A stretch of DNA of 64,000 nt from Prevotellaceae bacterium UBA6858 (GCA_002451695.1 DKDC01000031.1:123748-187747), one strand, 5' to 3'; positions 42,608-52,420 are shown, counted from the first letter of the stretch. Numbers and translations: made by a program. Notes: generated from the letters alone by a model not told the origin.

Positions 42608-44061
42608 TAGAAATAAGCAAAGCCGTGGCGCGTATGCCGGAGTTCAGACTGAAAGAGCCGGCAAACGCGGCAATTCCCGCAGACGCGCCCCTGGCAATCG
42701 TGGGCTTGAACGCCAGCGGAAAGACATTGCTTGTGGATATGCTCACAGGCGCACATCCGCTTCTCGGCAGCGAGGTAAAATATGATTTCTCGCCGTCCGC
42801 AAGCAAAAAGGCGAGCCAAAACATAAAAGCGGTTACGTTCAGGGACGCTTACGGGAGCACCGGGGAAGATTTCTACCAATTGCGCTGGAATCATGGGCTG
42901 CAAGAGGACTGTTCCGCCACAGTAGGGGAAATTCTGAAAGCATCCGCACCAGACGGAAATACACCTGATGACGTTTGCGAGGTTCTAGGGCTGAAACCGC
43001 TGCTGGAAAAGAAAACCATCATGCTTTCAAGCGGCGAACTGCGCAGGGTGCAGCTTGCCGAAGTACTGCAAAGTTCTCCGAGACTCCTTATCATAGACAA
43101 CCCTTACATAGGCCTTGACGTGAACGCACGCAAGCAGACAACGGCCTTCCTCGCAAAGGTGGCGGAAAAAGGCAAAACCACGCTCGTGCTTATTGTGTCC
43201 CGCGAAAAAGACATCCCGGAATTCATACAGAAAATACTGCCTGTTACAGACGGAAAGGTTCTCCCGATATGCGGTAAGGAAGAGTTTCTCGAAAAACTGC
43301 GAGAGAAGGAAAAAGAGACGAGCTTTGCCATTGACGAAAAGCGGCGTAGCGCGATACTTTCCCTGCCCGACCACGAAAATGCGGAAAACGGAGCGCCTGT
43401 GGTGGAGTGCAACAAGATCAACATTGCATACGGCAGCCGCGAAATATTCAGGGATTTCTCCTGGACTGTGAAAAGCGGGGAACGCTGGGCGTTGAACGGC
43501 GAAAACGGAGCGGGCAAATCCACGCTTCTCAGCCTTGTGTGCGCCGACAACCCGCAAGCCTACGCCTGCGACATAAGCCTTTTCGGCTCAAAGCGCGGCA
43601 GCGGCGAAAGCATTTGGGACATAAAAAAGAAAATAGGATATGTAAGCCCCGAAATGTTCCGCTCGTACAGGCGCAACATGAGCGTAATGCAAATCGCCGC
43701 AAGCGGGCTTAGCGACACAAGCGGCATATACAACAGGAAAATCGCCGGAGACGCAGGGCAAAAGGTTATGTTCTGGCTAAGGGTTTTCGGAATTGAAAAC
43801 CTTGCCGACAGAAACTATCTGCAACTTTCGAGCGGCGAGCAAAGACTTGTGCTATTGGCCCGCGCCTTTGTCAAAGACCCCGAACTTCTTGTACTCGACG
43901 AACCTTTTCACGGCCTTGACCGAGTGCGCAGGGAGATGTCGCGCAGCATAATCGACACTTTCTGCTCCCGCAAGGGCAAGACGCTTATAATGGTTACGCA
44001 CTACGAGGAGGAATACCCCACGACAATAGACCACAGGCTAAGACTGAAAAAATTAGGATAA
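42595..44061 (+). CDS. Twin-ATPase ABC protein, ModF-like
   Basis: 488 residues with two ABC ATPase domains and no membrane segments. Domain 1: Walker A GLNASGKTLL near residue 37, signature LSSGELRRVQLAEVL near 145, Walker B LLIIDNPYIG where the usual Asp-Glu is Asp-Asn. Domain 2: GENGAGKSTLLSL near 301, LSSGEQRLVLLARA near 409, LLVLDEPFHGLD near 429. The Asn in domain 1 Walker B suggests only the second site hydrolyses. Similar to ModF/PhrA-type proteins of unclear role. Starts within the ruvC 3' end. Confidence 0.85.
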   Translation: MHNIIEISKAVARMPEFRLKEPANAAIPADAPLAIVGLNASGKTLLVDMLTGAHPLLGSEVKYDFSPSASKKASQNIKAVTFRDAYGSTGEDFYQLRWNHGLQEDCSATVGEILKASAPDGNTPDDVCEVLGLKPLLEKKTIMLSSGELRRVQLAEVLQSSPRLLIIDNPYIGLDVNARKQTTAFLAKVAEKGKTTLVLIVSREKDIPEFIQKILPVTDGKVLPICGKEEFLEKLREKEKETSFAIDEKRRSAILSLPDHENAENGAPVVECNKINIAYGSREIFRDFSWTVKSGERWALNGENGAGKSTLLSLVCADNPQAYACDISLFGSKRGSGESIWDIKKKIGYVSPEMFRSYRRNMSVMQIAASGLSDTSGIYNRKIAGDAGQKVMFWLRVFGIENLADRNYLQLSSGEQRLVLLARAFVKDPELLVLDEPFHGLDRVRREMSRSIIDTFCSRKGKTLIMVTHYEEEYPTTIDHRLRLKKLG

Positions 44062-44095
44062 GAACATACACAACAAAAACAAACACGAGTTTTTC

Positions 44096-44575
44096 ATGAA
44101 AAAATTGTTTTACACACTAATCGCACTTCTGACAATATCCGCAACGGCAAACGCCCAGGAGGTTTTCAACAGTGTTCTTGAAAGCGCACAAAACGCGCTC
44201 AAAGACCCGGTGCAGAATTTTTCCAAGACACAAATTGCGAAATTCAAGATAGACGAGCTGAATTACCTCAAAAGCAAGACATCGAAGTACGAGTCGATAA
44301 AGAAAAACGATCTTTTGGACATACAGGCATATTATATGTCAGAGTTCATCAGCCGCTATCTCACCGAAATCATCTGCTGTGAGGGCCAGCCCGACTCTGT
44401 AAAGAAAGCCACAGTTTACCTTTTCGTCAACGCCTCGGCTATGTGCCCGCTTTTCAACGACAAGGACAAGGACACCATAAACAAATACATTAATTCGGAC
44501 AAGCAGCTCACGCCGTTCTGCCTCGACACCGACTGGAAAAAGGCCTTTATGTTCATAAACAAGGCTATGGAATAA
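44096..44575 (+). CDS. Small exported protein of unknown function
   Basis: 159 residues with a clear signal peptide cut after TANAQ near residue 20. The mature part is helical and Lys/Asp-rich with two or three Cys (ICCEG, AMCPLF, PFCLD). No family recognised. It starts 34 bp after the twin-ATPase gene and ends before a bidirectional terminator, so it may be last in the ruvC transcript. Confidence 0.75.
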   Translation: MKKLFYTLIALLTISATANAQEVFNSVLESAQNALKDPVQNFSKTQIAKFKIDELNYLKSKTSKYESIKKNDLLDIQAYYMSEFISRYLTEIICCEGQPDSVKKATVYLFVNASAMCPLFNDKDKDTINKYINSDKQLTPFCLDTDWKKAFMFINKAME

Positions 44576-44595
44576 GCAACCGCCCCGCAAGGCAA

Positions 44596-44627
44596 CAAAA
44601 AATCCCGCTCATGGCGGGATTTTTTGT
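44596..44627. terminator. Bidirectional terminator
   Basis: AAAAAATCCCGC and GCGGGATTTTTTG flank a TCATG loop, with A-run and T-run on opposite sides, serving the convergent exported-protein and pdxJ genes. Confidence 0.9.
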
Positions 44628-44651
44628 TTTCATTACGCACAGCCTTTTTCC

Positions 44652-45371
44652 TCACTGCGCTCTAAGGCATTCCTTGTATAACTTTATTGTTTCGTGAATG
44701 CCGAGATACAATGCATCGCAAACTATGGCGTGTCCTATGCTCACCTCATCGGTTTCAGGAATGCGCTTGTGGAAATAGGCAAGGTTCTGCAAACTCAAGT
44801 CATGCCCGGCGTTCACGCCCAGTCCAATATCCTTGGCATGGCGCACCGCTGCCACAAAAGGCTCTATGGCTTTTTCGCGGTCCTCTGCATACGCTTCGGC
44901 ATACGGACCTGTGTAAAGCTCAATGCGGTCTGCGCCGGCTTTCTTCGCGTAGTCAACCATTTCAAATACAGGATCGACAAACAGCGATGTGCGCACTCCC
45001 GCAGCGTTGAACCGCCCCACAACTTCCGTAAGGAACGGAAGTTCGGCTTTCGTGTCCCAGCCGTGGTTTGACGTAAGCTGGTCGGGCTTGTCGGGTACGA
45101 GAGTAACCTGCGTGGGGTTCACCTCAAAAACCAAATCCATGAACGGCTGCGACGGATAGCCCTCGATGTTGAACTCAGTCCTAACGATGTCCTTCAATGC
45201 CCTCACGTCGGAATACCTTATATGCCTTTCGTCGGGGCGCGGGTGTACGGTGATGCCCTCCGCCCCGAAAAGCTCGCAGTCTGCCGCCATTCTCCCCACG
45301 TCAGGATTGTTGCCGCCACGCGCATTCCGCAGGGTGGCTATTTTGTTTACGTTTACGCTAAGTCTTGTCAT
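44652..45371 (-). CDS. pdxJ: Pyridoxine 5'-phosphate synthase PdxJ
   Basis: 239 residues from the ATG ending at 45371; the frame runs 29 codons further up but the internal start gives the canonical MTRLSVNVNKIATLRNARGG. Condenses 1-deoxyxylulose 5-phosphate with aminoacetone phosphate to make PNP. VHPRPDERHIRYSDV near residue 45 and VTLVPDKPDQLTSNHGWD near 103 are signatures; NAGHDLSLQNL near 205 closes the barrel. Its DXP substrate is shared with dxr at 4.7 kb. Its promoter faces that of nadK. Confidence 0.96.
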   Translation of the reverse strand: MTRLSVNVNKIATLRNARGGNNPDVGRMAADCELFGAEGITVHPRPDERHIRYSDVRALKDIVRTEFNIEGYPSQPFMDLVFEVNPTQVTLVPDKPDQLTSNHGWDTKAELPFLTEVVGRFNAAGVRTSLFVDPVFEMVDYAKKAGADRIELYTGPYAEAYAEDREKAIEPFVAAVRHAKDIGLGVNAGHDLSLQNLAYFHKRIPETDEVSIGHAIVCDALYLGIHETIKLYKECLRAQ

Positions 45372-45398
45372 TATCCCTGTCTGTATTGAAGAATTTTG

Positions 45399-45406
45399 TA
45401 AATTTG
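45399..45406 (+). promoter_or_regulatory. -7 box for nadK
   Basis: TAAATTTG, about 60 bp before the nadK ATG. The expected start point lies near 45413. Confidence 0.55.
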
Positions 45407-45421
45407 CAAATAATCCTGTTG

Positions 45422-45429
45422 CAAAGGTA
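45422..45429 (-). promoter_or_regulatory. -7 box for pdxJ
   Basis: TACCTTTG on the minus strand, 50 bp before the pdxJ ATG. Its start point would lie near 45415, almost the same base pair as the nadK start. Confidence 0.55.
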
Positions 45430-45466
45430 GCAAAAACATATCCAAGGAGTTTGCCCAAGAAACATT

Positions 45467-46351
45467 ATGTACGGAAATCAGAAAATTGTCGCCTTGTTTG
45501 GCAATATGCACCAAACAAACAAAAGCAAATACGCAAACCAGGTTGTGAATTTGCTGCGCGCCAACGGCTACGGCATCATCGTGGAGCGCGGTTTCCACAG
45601 CCACGCCGCGCAATACCTTGACGGCATTGCGGATGGCGACGTGTTCGACGGCGGCGGCTTCAACGCCGACTTCGCGATAAGCCTCGGCGGCGACGGCACA
45701 TTCCTGCGCACCGCAATGTTCGTGGGCGGCAAAGGCATTCCCATACTCGGCATAAACATAGGGCATCTTGGCTTCATGTCAGAGGTCAATCCCGAAAACA
45801 TCACCGAAGCCATCGAGAGCATAGTTGCCGGCAACTACAAGCTGGAGTCGCGCAGCGTACTCGAAGTTGCGGCGGGCAACAGGAATATCGGTGTCTATCC
45901 ATTCGCGCTCAACGACATAGCCGTTCTCAAGCAGGACATATCGTCAATGATTAAGATAAAGGTCTCCATAAACAGCGAATATCTCACGACCTACTCCTCC
46001 GACGGCATTGTTGTAGCCACGCCCACAGGCTCCACGGGATACTCACTGTCGGCGGGCGGGCCTGTGGTTGTCCCCGAGTCAAAGTCGGTGATTATCGCCC
46101 CGGTCGCGCCCCACAGCCTTAGCGTGCGCCCCATTGTGATTTGCGACAACGTGGAGATAAGGATGAACGTAACGAGCCGCACGGGGCATTTCCTCGTTGC
46201 CGTTGACGGCAGGAGCACAAGCTGCGGCGAAAGCGAGGAGATAACGATACGCCGCGCCCCATACGACATAAAGACAATACACTGCGGAAACAAAAGTTTC
46301 TTCGACACCATGCGCGAAAAGCTGATGTGGGACGGGGACTTGCAGAAATAA
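45467..46351 (+). CDS. nadK: NAD kinase
   Basis: 294 residues. Phosphorylates NAD to NADP. ISLGGDGTFLRTAMFVGGKG near residue 72 is the GGDG motif, GINIGHLGFMSEVNPENI near 95 follows, and SSDGIVVATPTGSTGYSLSAGGP near 183 is written here only in part (TPTGSTGYSLSAGGP). FLVAVDGRSTS near 244 is also typical. Ends 10 bp before the ABC exporter gene, so the two are likely co-transcribed. Confidence 0.97.
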   Translation: MYGNQKIVALFGNMHQTNKSKYANQVVNLLRANGYGIIVERGFHSHAAQYLDGIADGDVFDGGGFNADFAISLGGDGTFLRTAMFVGGKGIPILGINIGHLGFMSEVNPENITEAIESIVAGNYKLESRSVLEVAAGNRNIGVYPFALNDIAVLKQDISSMIKIKVSINSEYLTTYSSDGIVVATPTGSTGYSLSAGGPVVVPESKSVIIAPVAPHSLSVRPIVICDNVEIRMNVTSRTGHFLVAVDGRSTSCGESEEITIRRAPYDIKTIHCGNKSFFDTMREKLMWDGDLQK

Positions 46352-46361
46352 CGCCCCGCCC

Positions 46362-48014
46362 ATGAACTTCAAAGGCAAGGAATACAAACTGTCGGTCATT
46401 CTGCCGTGGGCAGCCAAGGTGGTGAGGCACTACAAGCTCAGGATGTGCATCAACATTGTTCTGGGCTGGGTTATCGTGGGGCTGAATTTCCTTTTTGTGT
46501 GGACTACAAAGGGGGCTATCGACGGCGCGACGGTTCACCACAACCGCCGGATGCTGTTTTTTTCGTGCGCACTGCTCGTGGGCATAATCATTCTGCAAGC
46601 CGTTATCTCGGCTGTAAACCGCAGGATTAAGACAATGCTGAGTTTCAACATGAACCGCCGTATGCGCGAACACCTGTTCCGCCACGCCGTTTCGGCAAAC
46701 TGGAAAGACATAAACGAATACCACACCGGCGACATTGTGAGGCGGTTCGAAGAGGACGGCTCCGAAATCGTGTCGTTCGTAAACGGCACAATCCCCACCC
46801 TGCTGCTTGTGCTGATGCAGCTTGCGGGGGCTTACGTCTTCCTGCTCACGCTCAGCGGCGACATAGCCATAACCCTGCTGGCAATCATGCTCATTGGCGT
46901 GTTCGCAAGCAAGTTCCACTTCATGAAGATACGCAGCTTCTCCGCCAAAATCAAGGAGGGCGGCAGCAAACTCCAGGCCGCGCTACAGGAGGGAATGCAG
47001 AACATTTCCGTACTCAAGTCCCTTGCGGGCGGACGGCTGTTCGGCGACCACTACTCCCGTATATTCGGCATACAGAAAGACAACGTAAGGCGGCGGCTCG
47101 CCTACTCCGTGCTGTCGTCCACGGCACTGAACCTCGGCTTCGCCGCGTGCTACCTGTTCGTGTTCATCTGGGGGGTGTTCAATCTCGAAAGCGGAGCGAT
47201 AACCTACGGCACTCTCATGGCCTTCGTGCAGCTTGTGGGGCAGATACAAGGCCCGTCGCGCACGCTGATAAACTCCATTTCCGACTTTGCCGAGTTCTAC
47301 ACCTCGTGCGAAAGGCTGAACGAAATCGACGCAATCCCCCGCGAAACGCCCTCCCACCCCATACGCTTTGACGGAGTTCCCGGAATATCGTGCGAAAACA
47401 TCTCCTACCGCTATTCCGAGGGCAAAAGGACAATAATAGAAAACTTCAGCCACACGTTCAAACCCGGCACCATAAGCGCGATTGTCGGCACAACTGGGGC
47501 GGGAAAGACAACCCTCATGCGCCTTCTGCTCTCATACGTCAAGCCCGACAGCGGGCATATATACATAATGTGCGCAGGGGAAAACACGGAAGTTTCGCCC
47601 GCCACGCGCACCGCTTTCGCCTATGTGCCGCAGGGCAACTCGCTTTTCAGCATGACGCTGCGCGACAACCTGCGGCTGGCAAACCCCGAAGCCACAGACA
47701 GCCAGATGCTCCAGGCTCTCGACTGGGCGTGCGCCGACTTCATAAGCCACAACCGCGAGGGACTCGACACCGTGTGCGGCGAGGGCGGGCGCGGACTGTC
47801 GCAAGGACAGGCGCAACGCCTCTGCATAGCACGGACGCTGCTGTCGCAGTCGCCCATACTGCTGATGGACGAAGCCACTTCCGCCCTCGACCGCGAAACC
47901 GAGGAGAGGATTATCCGCAACATACGCAAAAACATGAGGCACAAGACAATACTCTTCGTCACCCACCGCGACACCATAACGAAATACGCCGACGAAACCG
48001 TGAAGATAAACTGA
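46362..48014 (+). CDS. ABC exporter, fused permease-ATPase
   Basis: 550 residues. An N-terminal six-helix ABC type 1 membrane domain (about 1-310) and an ATPase domain with Walker A GTTGAGKTTLMRL near residue 374, Q-loop YVPQGNSLFSM near 426, signature LSQGQAQRLCIARTL near 481 and Walker B ILLMDEATSALD near 502. Homodimer exporters of this build move lipids, peptides or drugs. The signature has LSQGQ in place of LSGGQ. The substrate is unknown; it is not obviously MsbA. Confidence 0.88.
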   Translation: MNFKGKEYKLSVILPWAAKVVRHYKLRMCINIVLGWVIVGLNFLFVWTTKGAIDGATVHHNRRMLFFSCALLVGIIILQAVISAVNRRIKTMLSFNMNRRMREHLFRHAVSANWKDINEYHTGDIVRRFEEDGSEIVSFVNGTIPTLLLVLMQLAGAYVFLLTLSGDIAITLLAIMLIGVFASKFHFMKIRSFSAKIKEGGSKLQAALQEGMQNISVLKSLAGGRLFGDHYSRIFGIQKDNVRRRLAYSVLSSTALNLGFAACYLFVFIWGVFNLESGAITYGTLMAFVQLVGQIQGPSRTLINSISDFAEFYTSCERLNEIDAIPRETPSHPIRFDGVPGISCENISYRYSEGKRTIIENFSHTFKPGTISAIVGTTGAGKTTLMRLLLSYVKPDSGHIYIMCAGENTEVSPATRTAFAYVPQGNSLFSMTLRDNLRLANPEATDSQMLQALDWACADFISHNREGLDTVCGEGGRGLSQGQAQRLCIARTLLSQSPILLMDEATSALDRETEERIIRNIRKNMRHKTILFVTHRDTITKYADETVKIN

Positions 48015-48132
48015 GCGCACACGCCTTTTGAGACTGTTTTCACGGGAACGCGCAATCCTGCGGCAAAGCATTGGTTTTCACCCTTTTATCCCATTTTTCA
48101 ATCAGTCACATAAGTCTTTGTTATCCAAAGGC

Positions 48133-48234
48133 TTGCAACGGCGGAAAAAAGGTCTGATGTAGTTTCAATTACGTCTGATATAATTTTTCCTGCATGGGAC
48201 ATGGTTTTTCCCATGTCCCATGCAGTTTTCGTCA
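48133..48234 (+). repeat. 21-bp-module intergenic element, copy J (no REP)
   Basis: TTGCAA at 48133, units at 48153, 48174, 48195 and 48216. Units 3-4 contain CATGGTTTTTCCCATG and TCCCATGCAG, where new symmetric pairs replace the common ones. From 48235 to the A-run at 48365 nothing is recognised. Confidence 0.85.
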
Positions 48235-48364
48235 TGTTTTGCCGCGCACGATTTCAGCCCGGAATACCGCCGCCATATCTCCCGGAGGGAAAACCGGCGC
48301 AACGCTTTTTTGCTTTTGCAAAAGGCTTTCACAAGAGAACGTCATTTTGACAGCCCCGCTTATC

Positions 48365-48412
48365 AAAAAAAAAAAAATAAAAGTCTTAATTTCTGTCATT
48401 TTATTATATTTG
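48365..48412 (+). promoter_or_regulatory. A13 tract and -7 box of the second GLUG gene
   Basis: 13 A at 48365-48377, 27 bp, then TATATTTG at 48405-48412. GCTTATC before the A-run is shared with the first GLUG gene, whereas the leader between is not, showing selection on the promoter layout. Confidence 0.6.
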
Positions 48413-48490
48413 CACTCATAATATATAATTAAACAATTGAAACGACAATATCATAAGCGTAACTTATTGACTCACTAAATACAAAAACTC

Positions 48491-51400
48491 ATGAAAAAGC
48501 TAAAACTTTCATTGCTCTCGCTGGCAATGTCGGGGCTTGCCCTAACGGGCATACAGGCCGCTGACATTGTTGACGGAGTGTACCAAATCACCAACGCGGG
48601 TGATTTCGTGGAGTTCGCAAACGATGCCAGCAACGGCAAGCCGGACGCAAACGCCGTGCTTACGGCCGACATCGACCTCACAGGGGTAACGTGGACACCA
48701 ATAGGAACGGAACTCAACCCGTACTGCGGAACATTCGACGGACAGGGACACCGCATCAGCAACCTCGTGATCAACTCCGAGGAGGACTATCAGGCAATCT
48801 TCGGACACATAGGGGACGGTGCGGCGTTCAAGAACCTCTACATCGACAAGAGCTGCTCCTTCACAGGCGGCGCATACGTGGGCGCACTCGTTGCGAGCTC
48901 GCACAACGGCGGCACGGCAACGTTCACCAACATAGGCAACGAGGCAAACGTTACCGGCGCCGGGGCAAACGCCGCAGCCATTGTGGGCGTGAGCATGGGC
49001 GGCTCGTGCGCATTCATCATCACAAACTGCTACAACACGGGCGACATAACCGGCGGCAAAGAGTCGGCGGCAATATGCGGCTGGGTTGGCAGCGGCTCCA
49101 AGATTACGAACTTCTACAACACAGGCAAAATAACCGGCGTGGACGGCACCAACAAGCTCTACCGCAACAGCGCGACAGCCTCCAAGCTCTTCGACATCGA
49201 GGGCGTGCAGGGCGACTCGGCAAGCGCAGAGATGGTTGCAAGCGGAGAACTCGCATTCATGCTCAACAGCTACAAGAGCGAGGGCGAGACAGTGCAGTGG
49301 TGGCAGAACATCGACAACGGCGAAACGCCCGACGCAAACCCGGTGTTCAGCCCCACACACGGGGTGGTTTACGCAATAGGCACACTCCACTGCGACGGCA
49401 CACCGTCGGACGACATTTCGGGATATTCCAACACCAACCAGATGACGCAGGACGACCACGACTATATCGACGGCGTTTGCTCGTACTGCAAAATAGTTGT
49501 ACCCGACTTCATTCCCAAGAACGACAGCGTTTACGAAATCAGCGACGCAAAGCAACTGCACTGGTTCGCAAACTACGTCAACGGCCTCAAGAACGTGAAA
49601 GTGTACGGCCGCCTAATGGCAGACATTGACTTCAGCGAATACACCGGGCAGGGCGAGGTTATCGGCCTTGGCGGACATGACTTTCAGGGATGGTTTGACG
49701 GACAGGGACACACCGTAACCATTGCCTACGACACCGACCAGCAATACACCAGCCTCTTCAAGTTTGTGAAGAACGGCACAGTCAAGAACCTCGTAACCGA
49801 GGGAACGGTGAACACCACCAACAAGGGCGTGGCCGGCATGGTTGGCTACATGGTTGACAGCACAACTGTGGAGAACTGCATAAGCAAGGTAGTGGTAAGC
49901 TGCCAAGAAGAGGGCGATGTAGGTCTCGGCGGAGTTGTCGGGACAGGCACAGCAGGCTCCTTGGTGCGCAACTGCGCATTCCTCGGCTCAATCGAATCCC
50001 CCGCAGGCTACGGCAACGGTGCAATCATGTGCTGGGCAAAAGACAAGACAAACGTAAGGCTTGAAAACTGCTACGTAAACGCGCAACTGGAAATGAGCGA
50101 CGCCGGCGACAACAACATCATAGCGCGCAACGGCGCGACTGTAACAAACTGCTACTACGTTGACGCAAATGTGATGAAGGAGAACGCAGGGGCTACGCAG
50201 ATTGACGAGGCTCTGATACAAAACGGCGAACTTTGCTATATGCTCAACAACAGGAAAAGCGACGATGTTGTATGGCATCAGAACATTGACAACGACGGGG
50301 AGCCAGACCTTGCCCCGCTTCCGTTCGGCAACAGCGCAACTGTTTATGCCGTGGGAACTCTCAACTGCGACGGAACTCTCGCCGGAGAGGGCGGTTTCTC
50401 GAACGACCCCAACGGTTCGGTAAAGACTCCCCACGACTATGTGGACGGAGTATGCTCCTTCTGCCACATTCTTGACATGAACTACATGACACCTGTTGAC
50501 GGCGTTTACGAAATCTCAACGCCGGAACAGCTAAACTGGTTCGCGCTCTACAACAACCTCGGCTACAACACCATTAACGGCAAGCTGCTCGCCGACATCG
50601 ACTTCACAAAATACTCCGCCGACAGCGTGATGATCGGCACGGACAACAACGACCGCTACGAGACATTCTACGGCGGCACATTCGACGGACAGGGACACAC
50701 CGTTACCTTGGCATACAACCGCAACGACACATTGGGCGGCGCGGCTCTGTTCGGCATCTGCCGCAACGCCACAATCAAGAACCTCGTTACCGAGGGAACT
50801 GTAAGGGCCGGCTACATGATTGGCGGCATACTCATTAAGAGCCAGGGCAACTCCGTTATAGAAAACTGCCACAGCTCCGCAACGCTTACAAGCTTCCGCG
50901 AGGGCGACGCCACAATCGGCGGCATCGCTGCGGCAGCCGAGAACCACGGCGTGTACAGGAACTGCGGCTTCACCGGGAGCATCATAGCCGAGGGCGGAAC
51001 TGGCAACGGCGGTCTCATGGGCTATGCAAACGGCGGCGTGGAGGTTGTGTTCGAGAACTGCTATGTGGCGGGAACTTTCGCAACGGCAGGAAACAGCGCG
51101 ATGATTTGCCGCAACAGCCCCACATTGAAGAACTGCTATTATGTTGACAACGGCGTGCTCGACATTGACACACGCGCTACGGAAATAACAGAGGACGACC
51201 TTACAAGCGGCGCACTCTGCTTCATGCTCAACAACTACAAGAACGGCGGCAAGCCTTGGACACAGACCCTCGGCACTGACAATTGCCCGAAACCCGTAGC
51301 CGGCGGCGATGCGGTTTACGCTATCGGTTCTCTCGCTTGCGATGGAACGGCAGCCAGCACACTCACATACTCCAACACCGAGGGTGAGCTTACCCAGGCT

Positions 51401-52420
51401 GAACACGCATACGGTGCTGACGGCGTTTGCGCAAACTGCGGCGGACGCAAAATCTCCACCCCCTCACAGCTTCTCGCCCTTTCCGAGGACATAGGCAGCG
51501 GCTTCGCAAACAGCAACATCAACGTTGTGCTCGCAAACGACCTCGATATGTCTGAAATTACGGAATACAGGGGTATCGGAACCGAGGCGTTCCCCTTCAC
51601 CGGCAAATTCGACGGTCAGGGACACGTTATCAGCAACCTCGTCATCAACGCTCCCGATGAGAGCTATCAGGGTCTCTTCGGTGTCATCAACAACGGAGCT
51701 GAAATCAGAAACGTAACCGTTGACTCCACCTGCTCAATCACCGCCAACGCATACGCAGCCGGCATAGCGGCCTGCTCAAACGGCACGGGCATCGTCATAA
51801 TAGAGAACTGCGGCAACGAAGCCGACATCACCGTTACAGGCAAGGGCGTTAACGCGGCAGGTATTCTCGGCGTGAACATGGGCAGCAGTGTTATCGTGAG
51901 GATTACCAACTGCTACAACACCGGCGACATAGCCGGCAAGAAAGAGAACGCTGCCATCTGCGGCTGGCTCGGTTCGGCTGCCGAAGTGAACAACTGCTAC
52001 AGCACAGGAACTATCAAAGGCGTTGACGGCGACAAGACATTCGCACGCTTCAACACAGCCCCCACCTACAGCAGGTGCTACGAGACACGCGGCAAGCAGG
52101 TAACAGTGGTTACCGATGAGGAAGTTGCCAACGGCAAGCTCTGCTGGCTGCTCAACAACGAGGTTAGCGGCGGAGAGAACTTCTTCCAGACGCTCGGCAC
52201 GGACACTCACCCGGTTCTGTTCACCACACACCAGAAGGTGTTCGAGGTTAACGGAAACTTCACCAACGATGTTGTAGGCATCAAGGACGCTACAGCCAAA
52301 CCCGCAAAGGGCGCGGAGCGCATCTACTCCGTTGACGGCATGCGTCTGCAAGGCTTGCAGAAGGGCATAAACATCATCCGCAAGGCTGACGGCACTACAC
52401 AGAAAGTATTCGTGAAATAA
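48491..52420 (+). CDS. Large secreted GLUG/beta-helix-like repeat protein, paralogue 2
   Basis: 1309 residues, same layout as the protein at 7818: identical signal peptide, four modules in A-B-B-A order, CxxC linkers (IDGVCSYCKI, VDGVCSFCHI, ADGVCANCGG) and a near-identical C-terminal sorting tail. Identity to paralogue 1 is uneven: the first 40 codons, the middle of module 3 (residues about 770-930) and the last 120 codons are almost the same at DNA level, while residues about 230-330 and 400-600 differ widely. This fits recombination or gene conversion between the copies. Role probably surface attachment or glycan contact; a GH31/SusE-like pair lies next downstream. Confidence 0.85.
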   Translation: MKKLKLSLLSLAMSGLALTGIQAADIVDGVYQITNAGDFVEFANDASNGKPDANAVLTADIDLTGVTWTPIGTELNPYCGTFDGQGHRISNLVINSEEDYQAIFGHIGDGAAFKNLYIDKSCSFTGGAYVGALVASSHNGGTATFTNIGNEANVTGAGANAAAIVGVSMGGSCAFIITNCYNTGDITGGKESAAICGWVGSGSKITNFYNTGKITGVDGTNKLYRNSATASKLFDIEGVQGDSASAEMVASGELAFMLNSYKSEGETVQWWQNIDNGETPDANPVFSPTHGVVYAIGTLHCDGTPSDDISGYSNTNQMTQDDHDYIDGVCSYCKIVVPDFIPKNDSVYEISDAKQLHWFANYVNGLKNVKVYGRLMADIDFSEYTGQGEVIGLGGHDFQGWFDGQGHTVTIAYDTDQQYTSLFKFVKNGTVKNLVTEGTVNTTNKGVAGMVGYMVDSTTVENCISKVVVSCQEEGDVGLGGVVGTGTAGSLVRNCAFLGSIESPAGYGNGAIMCWAKDKTNVRLENCYVNAQLEMSDAGDNNIIARNGATVTNCYYVDANVMKENAGATQIDEALIQNGELCYMLNNRKSDDVVWHQNIDNDGEPDLAPLPFGNSATVYAVGTLNCDGTLAGEGGFSNDPNGSVKTPHDYVDGVCSFCHILDMNYMTPVDGVYEISTPEQLNWFALYNNLGYNTINGKLLADIDFTKYSADSVMIGTDNNDRYETFYGGTFDGQGHTVTLAYNRNDTLGGAALFGICRNATIKNLVTEGTVRAGYMIGGILIKSQGNSVIENCHSSATLTSFREGDATIGGIAAAAENHGVYRNCGFTGSIIAEGGTGNGGLMGYANGGVEVVFENCYVAGTFATAGNSAMICRNSPTLKNCYYVDNGVLDIDTRATEITEDDLTSGALCFMLNNYKNGGKPWTQTLGTDNCPKPVAGGDAVYAIGSLACDGTAASTLTYSNTEGELTQAEHAYGADGVCANCGGRKISTPSQLLALSEDIGSGFANSNINVVLANDLDMSEITEYRGIGTEAFPFTGKFDGQGHVISNLVINAPDESYQGLFGVINNGAEIRNVTVDSTCSITANAYAAGIAACSNGTGIVIIENCGNEADITVTGKGVNAAGILGVNMGSSVIVRITNCYNTGDIAGKKENAAICGWLGSAAEVNNCYSTGTIKGVDGDKTFARFNTAPTYSRCYETRGKQVTVVTDEEVANGKLCWLLNNEVSGGENFFQTLGTDTHPVLFTTHQKVFEVNGNFTNDVVGIKDATAKPAKGAERIYSVDGMRLQGLQKGINIIRKADGTTQKVFVK

